From contig SVEG01000004.1 in NCBI GenBank assembly GCA_015057505.1, positions 121,607 to 185,606 of the forward strand: DNA of 64,000 bases, given 5' to 3'. This document shows, in pieces, positions 18,927 through 28,681 of the stretch (within the stretch, counting starts at the first letter, position 1; each line of letters opens with the position of its first letter). Position numbers and translations under genes: made by a program. The notes under the pieces are model-generated. The model was not told where the DNA came from, did not search any database, and was given only the letters and a program-made list of their open reading frames with translations. Source of the DNA: Lachnospiraceae bacterium (GTDB lineage: Bacteria > Bacillota > Clostridia > Lachnospirales > Lachnospiraceae).

Positions 18927-20312
18927 TTAGTTTTTATAATCCTGTAATAAAGTATTCTCCTGAAGCTTATGAAGTTCATTAAGCATATTCTTAAGGATGC
19001 CATCTGCCTCATCAGCTTTACGCTTAGCCATATCAAGATTATCTTTCTGAATTTCTTCATAACACTCTACGGACTTAGCATGTAAATCAGCATGATACTT
19101 CTTCATGTTCTTGAATGCAGGAAGTTCAAGAATCTTAGAATCCGTAACTCCTTCCATCCACTTACCAAGCTTACATCCCTTAGGATTCTCGAGGGATTTA
19201 AGAGCTAACTCTTCATGCTTACCTGCAGCATTATGTAATCTCCATGTAAAGATAACATGGTCAACCTCAAATACATTAAGCCACTGAGGGGTTGAAAGAT
19301 TAGCAACATCTCTTGCAAGTGCTCCTCTGATTTTGTCAAAAGAACGAATTGTTTCAAAAAGGAACTGACCTGCATCATTACAACTTGTACTAAGCTGCTC
19401 ATAAGATACTGCAAGTTCATCTATAGATCTTGAAAATACCTCTGTAGAAGCCTGCTGTTGCTGTATACATGAACAGATGTAATCAATCTTATTATCAATA
19501 TCCTGCATCTGCTTATTAACATTATGTATGTTATCCATCGACTCCTTAACAACCATTGTCTCATTAGCAAGCTGTTTTGATGTATTGCCCATATTTAAAA
19601 CAAGCTCATCAATACCATCTTGAAGTTCAGTAACATAATGTGTGATGTCCTCTGCAGATTCTGTTGTATTCTCAGCAAGACCTCTTACTTCACTTGCAAC
19701 TACCGCAAAACCAAGTCCTGCTTCTCCTGCACGGGCAGCCTCAATCGAAGCATTAAGCGCCAAAAGATTACTTTTGCTTGCAATCTCCTTAACCAACGCT
19801 ACCATCTCACTAATCTTAGATATCTTGTCCTTAAATTCAAGAACAAGCTGATTAACCTTGTCAATCTCTTCTACTGACTGCGATACGGAATCAACACTGT
19901 GAGCCAATTGCTCTACACTTGCCACAGAAGTATTAACAACATTATCAACAAATTCTTTTATATTAATTGCCGTATCGGAAATACTGTCACTGGTTTCAAC
20001 AAGATGCGAACTGGAATCTCGCATTCCTTGAATAGAGTTCTTCTGTGAAGATACAGCATGCAACATATCACTTATAATAGAATCACTTGTAGAAGTAGAC
20101 ATTGATTCATTCATTCTCATGGCAGAGGCATTGCAAAGGCTACGCGTTGCTAAGATAAGATTATTAATATACTTTACAAGTTCCGGATCTTCGTATCCTT
20201 CTTCCGAAATTAATTTCCCTTCACCATCAATAATATGCTGAATATCATTAAGCATACGCTCACGGTCAGTAAAATCTGTTGAAGCTTTTTTGCTCTTTGT
20301 AAATAATTTCAT
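18927..20312 (-). CDS. Cytoplasmic methyl-accepting chemotaxis protein with zinc-binding CZB domain
   Basis: The protein has 461 residues and no transmembrane segment. A short N-terminal region leads to the MCP signalling domain, whose hairpin tip reads [20 protein letters not shown] near residue 190. The C-terminal CZB domain (about residues 340-450) has a conserved His after FEVD, a Cys in GCKLGKWM, and His residues in [11 protein letters not shown], the zinc ligands of that family. CZB receptors are known to sense zinc and, through it, hypochlorous acid. ATG 20312 follows AGAGGTGA. No chemotaxis genes lie nearby. Confidence 0.88.
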   Translation of the reverse strand: MKLFTKSKKASTDFTDRERMLNDIQHIIDGEGKLISEEGYEDPELVKYINNLILATRSLCNASAMRMNESMSTSTSDSIISDMLHAVSSQKNSIQGMRDSSSHLVETSDSISDTAINIKEFVDNVVNTSVASVEQLAHSVDSVSQSVEEIDKVNQLVLEFKDKISKISEMVALVKEIASKSNLLALNASIEAARAGEAGLGFAVVASEVRGLAENTTESAEDITHYVTELQDGIDELVLNMGNTSKQLANETMVVKESMDNIHNVNKQMQDIDNKIDYICSCIQQQQASTEVFSRSIDELAVSYEQLSTSCNDAGQFLFETIRSFDKIRGALARDVANLSTPQWLNVFEVDHVIFTWRLHNAAGKHEELALKSLENPKGCKLGKWMEGVTDSKILELPAFKNMKKYHADLHAKSVECYEEIQKDNLDMAKRKADEADGILKNMLNELHKLQENTLLQDYKN

Positions 20313-20394
20313 AAAAATCACCTCTCGAATTATTTTGCTAAACCGACATATATCTATATTATACCATATAAAAAAACTTTAGCAAGATATAAAA

Positions 20395-20446
20395 CAAAAC
20401 CCTTTTCCATACAAGCAAAAATTTTCACTTGACAGAAAAGGGTTTA
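20395..20446 (-). terminator. Terminator of ackA
   Basis: AAACCCTTTTC and GAAAAGGGTTT pair across a long loop that has an inner CAAG/CTTG stem; TGTTTTA follows on the minus strand. Confidence 0.8.
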
Positions 20447-20456
20447 ATTTTAAAAA

Positions 20457-21653
20457 TTATTTAACAAGTGCAAGTGTTTCTCTTGCGATTGCAAGTTCTT
20501 CATTGGTAGGAACCATCCAAACCTTAACTTTGGAATCAGATGTTGAAAGTTCAACTTCTTTACCTCTTACCTTGTTAGCATCTAAATCAAGAGTTACACC
20601 AAGGTATCCTAAATATGAACAGATATCCTCTCTTACAAGGTGATCGTTCTCACCAAGACCTGCTGTAAATACGATAACATCAACACCATTCATTGCTGCT
20701 GCATAAGCACCGATGTACTTAGCTACTCTGTAGTTAAATACTGCTCTTGCACGTGCTGCCGCTTCGTTACCTTCATTAGCTGCATTCTCAAGGTCACGGA
20801 AATCACTTGAAAGACCTTCTGAAAGACCGAATACACCTGATTTTTTATTAAGAACATTCATAAGTCCGTTAATGTCAAGATTCTCTTTCTTAGCAAGGAA
20901 CTCTAAGATAGCCGGATCAATATCACCTGAACGTGTTCCCATTACAAGACCTTCAAGTGGAGTAAGACCCATACTTGTATCAATTGACTCACCATTCTTA
21001 ACAGCACAAACACTTGCACCGTTACCAAGGTGACAAACAATTGTCTTAAGCTCTGTAACAGGCTTGCCAAGAAGCTCTGCAACTCTCTTGGATACATAGC
21101 TGTGGCTTGTTCCGTGGAAACCGTATCGTCTTACTTTGTACTTCTCGTAGTACTCGTAAGGAAGTCCGTAAAGGTAAGCTGTTGAAGGCATTGTCTGATG
21201 GAAAGCTGTATCAAATACACCAACCATAGGTGTGTCAGGCATAAGTTCCTTACAAGCATTGATACCGATAAGGTTAGCCGGATTATGAAGAGGAGCAAGA
21301 TCATTACACTCTTCTACTGCCTTTAACATATCGTCTGTAATAACAGCACTTGAAGCAAACTTCTCGCCGCCGTGTACTACTCTATGTCCTACTGCGCCAA
21401 CTTCTGCAAGGCTCTTTATAACACCTGTCTTCTCATTTACTAAAGCATCAAGAACCATCTGAATAGCCTGCTTATGTGTAGGCATGGGTGATTCTGTAAT
21501 CTCCTTCTCGCCACCTGCAGGCTGATACACAAGTCTGCTGCCTTCAATACCGATTCTTTCGCAAAGACCCTTTGCAAGTACTGCCTCTGAAACCGCATCG
21601 ATAAGCTGGAATTTCAATGAAGAACTACCGCAGTTAATAACTAAAATGTTCAT
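20457..21653 (-). CDS. ackA: Acetate kinase
   Basis: The protein has 398 residues. It interconverts acetyl phosphate plus ADP with acetate plus ATP. ASKHA-fold landmarks are [14 protein letters not shown] at the N-terminus, [10 protein letters not shown] near residue 88, FHGTSHSYV near 180, and [10 protein letters not shown] near 240. The ribosome site GGAGAT precedes ATG. It follows pta by 86 bp, giving the usual acetyl-CoA to acetate route for ATP formation in fermentation. Confidence 0.97.
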   Translation of the reverse strand: MNILVINCGSSSLKFQLIDAVSEAVLAKGLCERIGIEGSRLVYQPAGGEKEITESPMPTHKQAIQMVLDALVNEKTGVIKSLAEVGAVGHRVVHGGEKFASSAVITDDMLKAVEECNDLAPLHNPANLIGINACKELMPDTPMVGVFDTAFHQTMPSTAYLYGLPYEYYEKYKVRRYGFHGTSHSYVSKRVAELLGKPVTELKTIVCHLGNGASVCAVKNGESIDTSMGLTPLEGLVMGTRSGDIDPAILEFLAKKENLDINGLMNVLNKKSGVFGLSEGLSSDFRDLENAANEGNEAAARARAVFNYRVAKYIGAYAAAMNGVDVIVFTAGLGENDHLVREDICSYLGYLGVTLDLDANKVRGKEVELSTSDSKVKVWMVPTNEELAIARETLALVK

Positions 21654-21739
21654 TATAAAATCTCCTTTATGTTGATATTATTTATATCTTCTCACATTTC
21701 ATAATGCTTAATACATCTTCTGTGAGATACACTTCAAAC

Positions 21740-22735
21740 CTACTGTGCCTGTGCCTGAACAGCTGTAATAGCTACAACACCAACGATATCTGCTGCACAG
21801 CATCCTCTTGAAAGGTCATTAACCGGCTTAGCAATACCCTGTGTAACCGGACCATAAGCTTCTGCTTTAGCAAGTCTCTCTGTTAACTTATAACCGCTGT
21901 TACCTGCATCAAGGTCAGGGAAAACAAGTACGTTAGCTTTACCTGCAACAGGGCTTCCGGGTGCCTTTGAAGCGCCAACCTTCGGAACAATTGCAGCGTC
22001 AACCTGTAACTCACCGTCTGCATTAAGTTCAGGATATGTTTCTTTTGCAATTCTTACTGCTTCAACTACCTTATCAACATCAGCATGCTTTGCGCTACCC
22101 TTTGTTGAGTGTGAAATAAATGCAACATTAGCCTTTTCCTGTACAAGAAGCTCAAATGACTCAGCAGAAGAATTAGCGATTGCAGCAAGCTCTTCTGATG
22201 TAGGATTCTGGTTAAGACCTGAATCTGCAAAAATAAATGTACCGTTAGCACCGTATTCGCAATTCGGAACAACCATTACGAAGAAAGCTGATACAAGCTT
22301 TGTGCCAGGCTTTGTCTTAATAATCTGAAGACAAGGTCTTAATGTGTCTGCTGTTGAATGACATGCACCTGATACAAGACCGTCAGCATGTCCTGCCTTA
22401 ATCATAAGGCATCCGTAATATGCATAATCACTGAGCATAATCTTTTTAGCTTCTTCAGGTGTAAGACCCTTAGATTTTCTGAGCTCTACGAATAAATCAA
22501 CATACTCCTGTGTCTTCTCGTATGTATTGGGGTCAATAATTGTTGCACCTGAAATATCAAGTCCCTTACTGTTAGCTTCGATCTCTTCGGGTGTACCAAT
22601 GATAATCAAATTTGCAATATCCTCTTTGAGTATAGTCTCCGCAGCCTCGAATGTTCTTCTGTCCATAGACTCCGGTAAAATAATTGTTTTTTTGTCTTGT
22701 TTTGCACGTTCTTTAATAACGTCAATAAATCCCAT
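21740..22735 (-). CDS. pta: Phosphate acetyltransferase
   Basis: The protein has 331 residues. It converts acetyl-CoA and phosphate to acetyl phosphate. The length matches the short clostridial/Bacillus Pta without the N-terminal DRTGG domain of the enterobacterial enzyme. Recognisable stretches are IILPESMDRRT at the start, GLVSGACHSTADTLRP near residue 120, and PVNDLSRGC near the C-terminus. AAAGGAG precedes ATG. Confidence 0.96.
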   Translation of the reverse strand: MGFIDVIKERAKQDKKTIILPESMDRRTFEAAETILKEDIANLIIIGTPEEIEANSKGLDISGATIIDPNTYEKTQEYVDLFVELRKSKGLTPEEAKKIMLSDYAYYGCLMIKAGHADGLVSGACHSTADTLRPCLQIIKTKPGTKLVSAFFVMVVPNCEYGANGTFIFADSGLNQNPTSEELAAIANSSAESFELLVQEKANVAFISHSTKGSAKHADVDKVVEAVRIAKETYPELNADGELQVDAAIVPKVGASKAPGSPVAGKANVLVFPDLDAGNSGYKLTERLAKAEAYGPVTQGIAKPVNDLSRGCCAADIVGVVAITAVQAQAQ

Positions 22736-22787
22736 TTTAAGGACTCCTTTCTATTCTTCCGTATTTGGTTATAATAATTCATATATA

Positions 22788-22816
22788 ATTATACTGCTTT
22801 TTTGATATTAATACAA
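22788..22816 (-). promoter_or_regulatory. Promoter of pta-ackA
   Basis: On the minus strand TTGTAT (22811-22816), a 17-bp spacer and TATAAT (22788-22793). Confidence 0.65.
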
Positions 22817-22842
22817 GACCTTTTAAACGAAACTTCTTTTTC

Positions 22843-22884
22843 AAAATGAATTTGCTTTACAAATCATCTATGCAAATTCATTTT
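22843..22884. other. Hairpin in the pta/tmcAL divergent region
   Basis: AAAATGAATTTGC (22843-22855) is a perfect 13-bp inverted match of GCAAATTCATTTT (22872-22884), with a 16-base loop. It resembles a bidirectional terminator but lies between divergent promoters, where none is expected. Confidence 0.6.
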
Positions 22885-22927
22885 TACATGTTAACATATA
22901 ATTATAATATATTTTGGAGGGATTTGC

Positions 22928-24169
22928 ATGAAAACAGTCGGTCTAATAGCAGAATACAACCCTTTTCACAACGGACATCTGCACCATATTAACGAAGCCA
23001 AAAAAATCACGGGTGCGGATTGTGTTGTAGTTATAATGAGCGGTGATTTTGTGCAACGCGGTACCCCTGCAATTATGGACAAGTATCAGCGCACTCTTGC
23101 CGCGCTTTCCTGCGGTGCAGATTTTGTATTTGAGCTTCCCGTATGCTACGCAACAGGCAGTGCTGAATACTTCGCCGAAGGTGCCGTAAGAGCCCTTGAT
23201 GCACTAGGTATTGTGGACTGCATCTGCTTTGGAAGCGAATGCGGTGATGTCTCTGTCCTTTCGGAAATCGCTCAAATCATTATCGACGAACCGGATAAAT
23301 ACAGTAAATATTTACAGGAATATCTGAAAAAAGGTGATAATTATGCCAAAGCCCGTGCAAAAGCATTCAAACACACCTTCCCTAAGTATGCAGATACTCT
23401 TGAATCTCCCAACAACATCCTTGGTATTGAATATATCAAGGCACTGAAAAAAAGTAACAGCAACATAACTCCTTATACAATAAATCGCATTGGCCATGCT
23501 TACCACGATACAGAATCCACAAATCCGCTTGCTTCCGCTTCTGCAATACGAAAATTGCTCTGTTCCAAAGCAGTTTTTGAGGATTTGAAGTTTTATATTC
23601 CTGAGTCTGTCCATGATTTGTATGTCTCAAACATAAACAGGACTTTTCCGATAACAGAGGATGATTTTTCATCTGTTTTATATTTTAGTCTTTACAACAA
23701 ATTTATAAACAATATTTCTTTTGAAGATTATTTTGAAATAAATGCAGAGCTTTCAAATCGAATCAATAGACTTTTACCCGAATTCAAAGGTTTTTCGGAT
23801 TTCGCAATGTTGCTCAAAAACAAAGCATATACTTACTCACGAATATGCAGAGGGCTTATTCACAGTCTACTTGATATAAGAGCAAAGGAACTCAACGAAT
23901 ACCGCAATAGCGGTTGGATTTTCTACAATAAGTTACTTGGCATGCGCAACACATCCGCCAACTACGAGACGCTTAACCTTATTTCAAAGGCTTCTGTGCC
24001 GCTTTTGACCTCAGTAAAAAACTCTCCGATACACGATTCCCTGCAAGGTCTTGCAAAGAATATGTTAAATACAGACATTGCTGCTACCGATATATATGAA
24101 CATATAAGCAGCATAAAATATGCGCGTGAACCTCTTGTTGAAGCCACGCGCAAATTCCTCAAAATATAA
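22928..24169 (+). CDS. tmcAL: tRNA(Met) cytidine acetate ligase (YlbM family)
   Basis: The protein has 413 residues. The nucleotidyltransferase motif AEYNPFHNGHLHHI, with its HxGH-type signature, opens the protein, and VVIMSGDFVQRGTPA follows near residue 36. In Bacillus subtilis TmcAL uses acetate and ATP to make N4-acetylcytidine at the wobble base of elongator tRNA-Met. The start ATG has GGAGGGA upstream. It is divergent from pta-ackA, whose pathway produces acetate, although a functional tie is only inference. Confidence 0.9.
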   Translation: MKTVGLIAEYNPFHNGHLHHINEAKKITGADCVVVIMSGDFVQRGTPAIMDKYQRTLAALSCGADFVFELPVCYATGSAEYFAEGAVRALDALGIVDCICFGSECGDVSVLSEIAQIIIDEPDKYSKYLQEYLKKGDNYAKARAKAFKHTFPKYADTLESPNNILGIEYIKALKKSNSNITPYTINRIGHAYHDTESTNPLASASAIRKLLCSKAVFEDLKFYIPESVHDLYVSNINRTFPITEDDFSSVLYFSLYNKFINNISFEDYFEINAELSNRINRLLPEFKGFSDFAMLLKNKAYTYSRICRGLIHSLLDIRAKELNEYRNSGWIFYNKLLGMRNTSANYETLNLISKASVPLLTSVKNSPIHDSLQGLAKNMLNTDIAATDIYEHISSIKYAREPLVEATRKFLKI

Positions 24170-24172
24170 TAA

Positions 24173-24415
24173 TTATTCCTCAGCCGCTTCATCTGAAACG
24201 ATAGTTACCTTCTGGTTATAGAACTCATCTACCGCTACAGAAAGCGGTTTTCTTTGTGCATCCTCAACAAAAGCCTCAGCGCCTGATATAATCTGTCTTG
24301 CTCTCTTAGCCGTAGCAAGTACGATTGAATATCTGCTCTTTACTACCGGATGTTCAAGTTCTGTTGCAGTATCATTAACTGCTGCCATTAAATCTGAATA
24401 TGATGGATGTAACAT
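24173..24415 (-). CDS. rpoZ: RNA polymerase omega subunit
   Basis: The protein has 80 residues. MLHPSYSDLMAAVN and SRYSIVLATAKRARQI are characteristic of omega, with the expected Firmicutes order yicC-remA-gmk-rpoZ. GGAGATT precedes ATG. The stop is 3 bp from the convergent tmcAL stop. Confidence 0.93.
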   Translation of the reverse strand: MLHPSYSDLMAAVNDTATELEHPVVKSRYSIVLATAKRARQIISGAEAFVEDAQRKPLSVAVDEFYNQKVTIVSDEAAEE

Positions 24416-24418
24416 AAT

Positions 24419-25051
24419 TTAATCTCCTTTCGCGAAGCTCTTAAGCCCGTCTCTGATTTCATTAATAAATGATAAATTACGAAATGTTTTATATTTTTCA
24501 TTCTGGATTATTGAGTGCATCGTCAGCACACATTCCTCCAAATCATCATTTACAACAATATAATCGTATTCTTCTATTCCCTGCGACTCTTCTGATGCTC
24601 TTGCAAGCCTTAAATCGATTGTTGCCGCATCCTCTGTACCACGTCCCACAAGACGATTCTTAAGTGTAATCGCATCGGGCGGTGTCACAAACAAAAGAAG
24701 TGCTTCGGGAAACTTTTTCTGAATCTGAAGTGCTCCCTGAATTTCTATCTCAAGAATAACGTCATTTCCTGCCTCAAGCTGATCAAAAACGTACTTCTTG
24801 GGCGTTCCGTAATAATTATTGACATAGCGTGCATATTCCACGAATGCATCTTCTTCTATCATCTGTTCAAATTCTTCAGTTGTTTTAAAATAGTACTCTC
24901 TTCCGTCAACCTCACCCGGACGGGGATTCCTTGTAGTAGCCGATACTGACAATGCATATGTCTTGTATCTCTTAACAAGCTCCTTCATAAGAGTTCCTTT
25001 TCCCGAACCGGCAAAGCCTGAAACAACAACAAGCAATCCCTTCTTCTCCAT
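24419..25051 (-). CDS. gmk: Guanylate kinase
   Basis: The protein has 210 residues. It phosphorylates GMP to GDP. The P-loop SGFAGSGKGTL is near residue 11, and TTRNPRPGEVDGREYYF, the GMP-binding stretch, is near 40. It starts 9 bp after remA and ends 3 bp before rpoZ, within one operon. Confidence 0.96.
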   Translation of the reverse strand: MEKKGLLVVVSGFAGSGKGTLMKELVKRYKTYALSVSATTRNPRPGEVDGREYYFKTTEEFEQMIEEDAFVEYARYVNNYYGTPKKYVFDQLEAGNDVILEIEIQGALQIQKKFPEALLLFVTPPDAITLKNRLVGRGTEDAATIDLRLARASEESQGIEEYDYIVVNDDLEECVLTMHSIIQNEKYKTFRNLSFINEIRDGLKSFAKGD

Positions 25052-25060
25052 GTTCTCTCC

Positions 25061-25306
25061 TTAGCTTTCGTTCTGTATAGTGCCGCCAAAACGGCCGGCA
25101 ATAGTCTCCGGCAAAAGTGCCGATAAAATCACATGCGCATCGGTAACTATTATTGCTTTTGTTTTACGTCCCTGAGTTGCATCAATCGCCATCCCCGCAT
25201 CCTTAGCGCCCTGCGCAATTCTCTTAGCGGGTGCTGAGTCCGAGTTGATTATGGCAACTATCTTATCTGAATTAACAACATTCCCGTAACCGATATTTAT
25301 CAACAT
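25061..25306 (-). CDS. remA: RemA/DUF370 family regulator
   Basis: The protein has 81 residues and begins [19 protein letters not shown], the DUF370 signature, with a central SAPAKRI and a C-terminal AHVILSAL. In Bacillus RemA is a DNA-binding activator of biofilm matrix and osmoprotection genes. It lies between yicC and gmk as in other Firmicutes. Confidence 0.92.
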   Translation of the reverse strand: MLINIGYGNVVNSDKIVAIINSDSAPAKRIAQGAKDAGMAIDATQGRKTKAIIVTDAHVILSALLPETIAGRFGGTIQNES

Positions 25307-25317
25307 ATCTTCTATAC

Positions 25318-26196
25318 CTACTCAATATTCTGTACTTGTTCTCTGATCTTCTCAATCTCCGTCTTGAGTTCAATCGCCTTATTGCTGATATCAAGTGCAC
25401 TGGACTTAGACAAAGTGGTGTTAGCCTCTCTGTTGAGTTCCTGTGTAATGAAATCGAGCTTTCTGCCCATGCCATCACCCGTATTGAGTGCGTTCTTAAT
25501 TGCCTCAACGTGGCTCTTAAGTCTTACCATCTCTTCATCAACACAAATTCTGTCTGCATAAATAGTAACCTCGGTAAGAATTCTGGACTCATCAATTGAC
25601 GTCTTATCAAGAAGCTCAGAAACCTTATCCATAAGCTTATCTCGGTACTCTTTAAGAATCTCAGGTGAACGCTTCTCGATATATAAAACATTCTCCATGA
25701 TTCCGTCTAATTTAACGAGAAGATCTGCCTTAAGAGCTTCTCCTTCCGCAATTCTCGTCTCAACAAATTTCTCACACGCTCCCTTGGTAGCCTTCTCAAG
25801 GAGACTCCAAATTGCATCTTCGTCTATGCCCTGCTCATCCATTGTAAAAACCTCAGGGCAACGAAGAAGTGTAGTTGCTCTCACATCATTATCAAGTCCG
25901 AACTGCATAGCAATCTCATTAAAATTGCTTATATATTCCTTGGCAAGTGCCATATTACACTTAAGCGCCGACGCACCTTCCGAGAGATCTTCATATGTGA
26001 TAAACATATCTATCTTACCACGCTGTGCATACTGTTTAACGACATTTCTGATTCCTGCCTCAAAAAAATTAAGCTTCTTAGGCATTCTGATACTTAAATC
26101 AAGATATCTGTGATTAACTGATTTAAGTTCTACGGTAATTTTTCTATATTCATCGGACATCTCGCAACGTCCAAAGCCTGTCATACTTTTAATCAT
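25318..26196 (-). CDS. YicC-family endoribonuclease
   Basis: The 292-residue protein begins [13 protein letters not shown], the family's usual N-terminus. This places the start at ATG 26196 with GGTGG five bases upstream rather than at the in-frame ATG 26208. The N-terminal YicC domain and C-terminal DUF1732 helical domain (from about residue 205) are both present. YicC proteins form ring oligomers with endoribonuclease activity. It is the first gene of the remA-gmk-rpoZ operon. Confidence 0.9.
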   Translation of the reverse strand: MIKSMTGFGRCEMSDEYRKITVELKSVNHRYLDLSIRMPKKLNFFEAGIRNVVKQYAQRGKIDMFITYEDLSEGASALKCNMALAKEYISNFNEIAMQFGLDNDVRATTLLRCPEVFTMDEQGIDEDAIWSLLEKATKGACEKFVETRIAEGEALKADLLVKLDGIMENVLYIEKRSPEILKEYRDKLMDKVSELLDKTSIDESRILTEVTIYADRICVDEEMVRLKSHVEAIKNALNTGDGMGRKLDFITQELNREANTTLSKSSALDISNKAIELKTEIEKIREQVQNIE

Positions 26197-26279
26197 TAGT
26201 TCCACCATCCTCTAAATTATGGAAAACACTATAACCACTATATTATAAAGCAAACTTAAATTTTAGTCAATTACGGATT

Positions 26280-28019
26280 TTAATTACAAACCTCTATTTC
26301 TGAAATATCCGGTTCTATTATCATCGAATAATTGGTATGATATATAACAAAGCCCGGTTTTCCGCCGTTCGCCTTCTTAACATTCTTTCGCTCGGTGTAA
26401 TCAACTTCTACCTTCTTTACGCCCTTGGCTTTTGAATAGTAAGCCGCAAGCTTGGCCGCTTCTTCAAAAGTTCTGTCCGGAAGTTCTTCTCCTTCAGTCT
26501 TCACAATAACGTGTGAGCCCGGCATTCCTTTAGCATGAAACCACCAGTCACCACCATTCGCAACATTAAAGGTGAGTTCCTCGTTCTGGTAATTGTTCTT
26601 ACCTACATACATGTGATAACCATCACTTGAAATATAGTGAAAAGGCTTGCTCGTAACCTTCTCCTTCTTCCCCTGTGCCCCGCCATGCTTTTTGATATAT
26701 CCGAATTCTACAAGCTCAGATTTAATCTGCACAAGGTCCTCTTCCTTAAGTGCTATCTCTAACGATGTAAGAACTGATTCGAGGTGTTCAATCTCACTCT
26801 TGGTCTCTTCAATAAGCCCTGACAACGCCTCAAAAGTTCTTTTTAATTTATTATACTTATCAAAATACTTAACTGAATTCTCACGTATAGTCAAATCCTT
26901 ATCAAGCGGAATCACAATATTCTCATTTGTATAATAATTAAATGCTTCAAAGCTTGCTGCTCCGTCTTCAAGTCCGTAACCGTATGCATTGATAAGTTCA
27001 CCATAAATGCGGTATTTGTCTCGTTTATCGGTATCTTTAAGCTGCTTTTCCTGAAGCTGAAGCTTCTTGTAATTCCTGTCAAGTGCTGTCTGAACAATTC
27101 TTCGAAGATCCGCCGACTTCTGCCTGATACGCGTAATTACATTCTTTTCGGCATAATAGCTCTCAAGCAACGTACTTATACTCTCAAAACGTTTTGCTTC
27201 ATTGTTGCCGTAAAGTGCAAACGAAACCGCCGCGAATTCAATAGGTTCCCCATTATCATAAATAATATTGGAATCGAACTCACCTTTTTTTATATCGTCA
27301 ATTAAATTCTCGAACTGACGGTAAAAATGTTCTTTCTCAATATCACTTAAAGTATTGGCAAAAGTTGCAGAATCAATCGTCGCCCTTGTACACAGTTCTT
27401 CTGCCATAACCGGTGAAAAACCTGTAAGTCCCATATAAAGTGCCTTGGAAAGAGGTTGATTCTGTGAATATACAGTTTCAAAAAAAGTACATTTATCAAT
27501 CTCAAGAGGATTGGCCTTCTCATTTGTAAGCGGAACAAAATATTCCCTTCCCGGCAAAACCTCACGCACCGAGCTTATATATGCTGAGATATGCTTGATA
27601 CTGTCAATAATCATATCTCCTTCACGGAATATAATATTGCTGTGCTTGCCCATAAGCTCAACCGTAAGAATCTTACTGCATAAATCACCAAGTTCATTAT
27701 AATGTTCAATCTCAAAATGAATAATTCTCTCAAGTCCAGGCTGCTCTATTTTAACAATTCTTCCGCTTCCGATATGCTTTCTTAAGAGCATGCAAAAGTT
27801 CGGCGCCGTCATCGGCGCCGGTTTATTGTCTTCTGTAAGATATACAAGCGGCAAAGATGCACTTGCCGACATATAAAGCTTCTGTGAACCCTGACGTGTC
27901 TTTATCGTAAAAATAAGTTCATCAGGCTCGGGCTGCGAAATCTTATTGATTCTTCCATCCGTAAGCTTGTCCTGTAATTCTTTTGTAAGTGCGGCTACTG
28001 TAATACCGTCAAAAGCCAT
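26280..28019 (-). CDS. rqcH: Ribosome quality control factor RqcH (NFACT family)
   Basis: The protein has 579 residues. The NFACT-N domain (MAFDGITVAALTKEL at the start), helix-hairpin-helix, a coiled-coil middle section around residues 290-440, and the NFACT-R domain (ANGGDWWFHAKGMPGSHVI near residue 490) are all present. RqcH binds stalled 50S subunits and recruits tRNA-Ala to add C-terminal alanine tails. Older annotations call it fibronectin-binding protein. The ATG has AGGAGAAA upstream. Confidence 0.93.
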   Translation of the reverse strand: MAFDGITVAALTKELQDKLTDGRINKISQPEPDELIFTIKTRQGSQKLYMSASASLPLVYLTEDNKPAPMTAPNFCMLLRKHIGSGRIVKIEQPGLERIIHFEIEHYNELGDLCSKILTVELMGKHSNIIFREGDMIIDSIKHISAYISSVREVLPGREYFVPLTNEKANPLEIDKCTFFETVYSQNQPLSKALYMGLTGFSPVMAEELCTRATIDSATFANTLSDIEKEHFYRQFENLIDDIKKGEFDSNIIYDNGEPIEFAAVSFALYGNNEAKRFESISTLLESYYAEKNVITRIRQKSADLRRIVQTALDRNYKKLQLQEKQLKDTDKRDKYRIYGELINAYGYGLEDGAASFEAFNYYTNENIVIPLDKDLTIRENSVKYFDKYNKLKRTFEALSGLIEETKSEIEHLESVLTSLEIALKEEDLVQIKSELVEFGYIKKHGGAQGKKEKVTSKPFHYISSDGYHMYVGKNNYQNEELTFNVANGGDWWFHAKGMPGSHVIVKTEGEELPDRTFEEAAKLAAYYSKAKGVKKVEVDYTERKNVKKANGGKPGFVIYHTNYSMIIEPDISEIEVCN

Positions 28020-28034
28020 AACATTTCTCCTGTT

Positions 28035-28619
28035 TTAAGTCTGCTCATCAAGTGTAAGCTGATAAGCAGGCAGATATTTTTCGATGAACAAATCAACCTC
28101 GGGCATCTTCATCTTCTTAAGGCTCTTAAGTGTCGATGCTTTTGCCTTAACAAAATCATCATTGCCCATTCTCTTCTCTTCAATACATTTAATAAGTGCA
28201 GACATCTTATCCGCAGCTTTAACAAAACGCCAAAGTTCTGCCTCTTCCTCCGTCTCAATTAAAAGAGAGTCATAAACGTCCGTAAGTTCCTCGGGAAGAC
28301 CCTTAAGCAAACGGTCCTTTGCCACATTCTCGACTTCCTTATATGCTTCCCTTATCTCAGGTGCATAATACTTAATCGGTGTGGGCATATCGCCAGTTAT
28401 AATCTCCGTACAGTCATGAAATATAGCAAGAAGTGCTACACGCTCAGCATTAATATTATTGCCGAAATACTTATTTGAAAAAGTTGCAAGTGCATGTGCA
28501 ATAATAGCCACATCAAGACTATGCTCGCTTATATTCTCATGAATTGTGTTGCGCATGAGCCCCCAACGATTGATGTACTTCATTCTGGAAAGCATCGCAA
28601 AAAAATTATTATTTTCCAT
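28035..28619 (-). CDS. HD-domain 5'-deoxynucleotidase (YfbR-like)
   Basis: The protein has 194 residues. RWGLMRNTIHENISEHSLDV and IFHDCTEIITGDMPTP supply the HD-domain metal ligands (H...HD...D) in the arrangement of YfbR, which dephosphorylates deoxynucleoside 5'-monophosphates. ATG 28619 follows GGGAG by five bases; an in-frame TTG at 28631 is rejected. It lies 15 bp upstream of rqcH, so the two are probably cotranscribed. Confidence 0.87.
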   Translation of the reverse strand: MENNNFFAMLSRMKYINRWGLMRNTIHENISEHSLDVAIIAHALATFSNKYFGNNINAERVALLAIFHDCTEIITGDMPTPIKYYAPEIREAYKEVENVAKDRLLKGLPEELTDVYDSLLIETEEEAELWRFVKAADKMSALIKCIEEKRMGNDDFVKAKASTLKSLKKMKMPEVDLFIEKYLPAYQLTLDEQT

Positions 28620-28634
28620 ATCGTCTCCCAATGC

Positions 28635-28666
28635 TTTACGCGAACCGAAAATCCGGTCCGCGTAAA
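28635..28666 (-). other. GC-rich hairpin between galM and yfbR
   Basis: TTTACGCG...CGCGTAAA with inner ACCG/CGGT forms a strong stem between the galM stop and the yfbR start. There is no T-run on either strand, so it may be a stabilising or weak terminating structure rather than an intrinsic terminator. Confidence 0.6.
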
Positions 28667-28681
28667 CATATACAAACCTAA

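Noticed and set aside
25318..26208. Upstream ATG 26208 as the yicC start
   Set aside because: The AGAGG ribosome site abuts it with no spacing; ATG 26196 has GGTGG at five bases and yields the family N-terminus.
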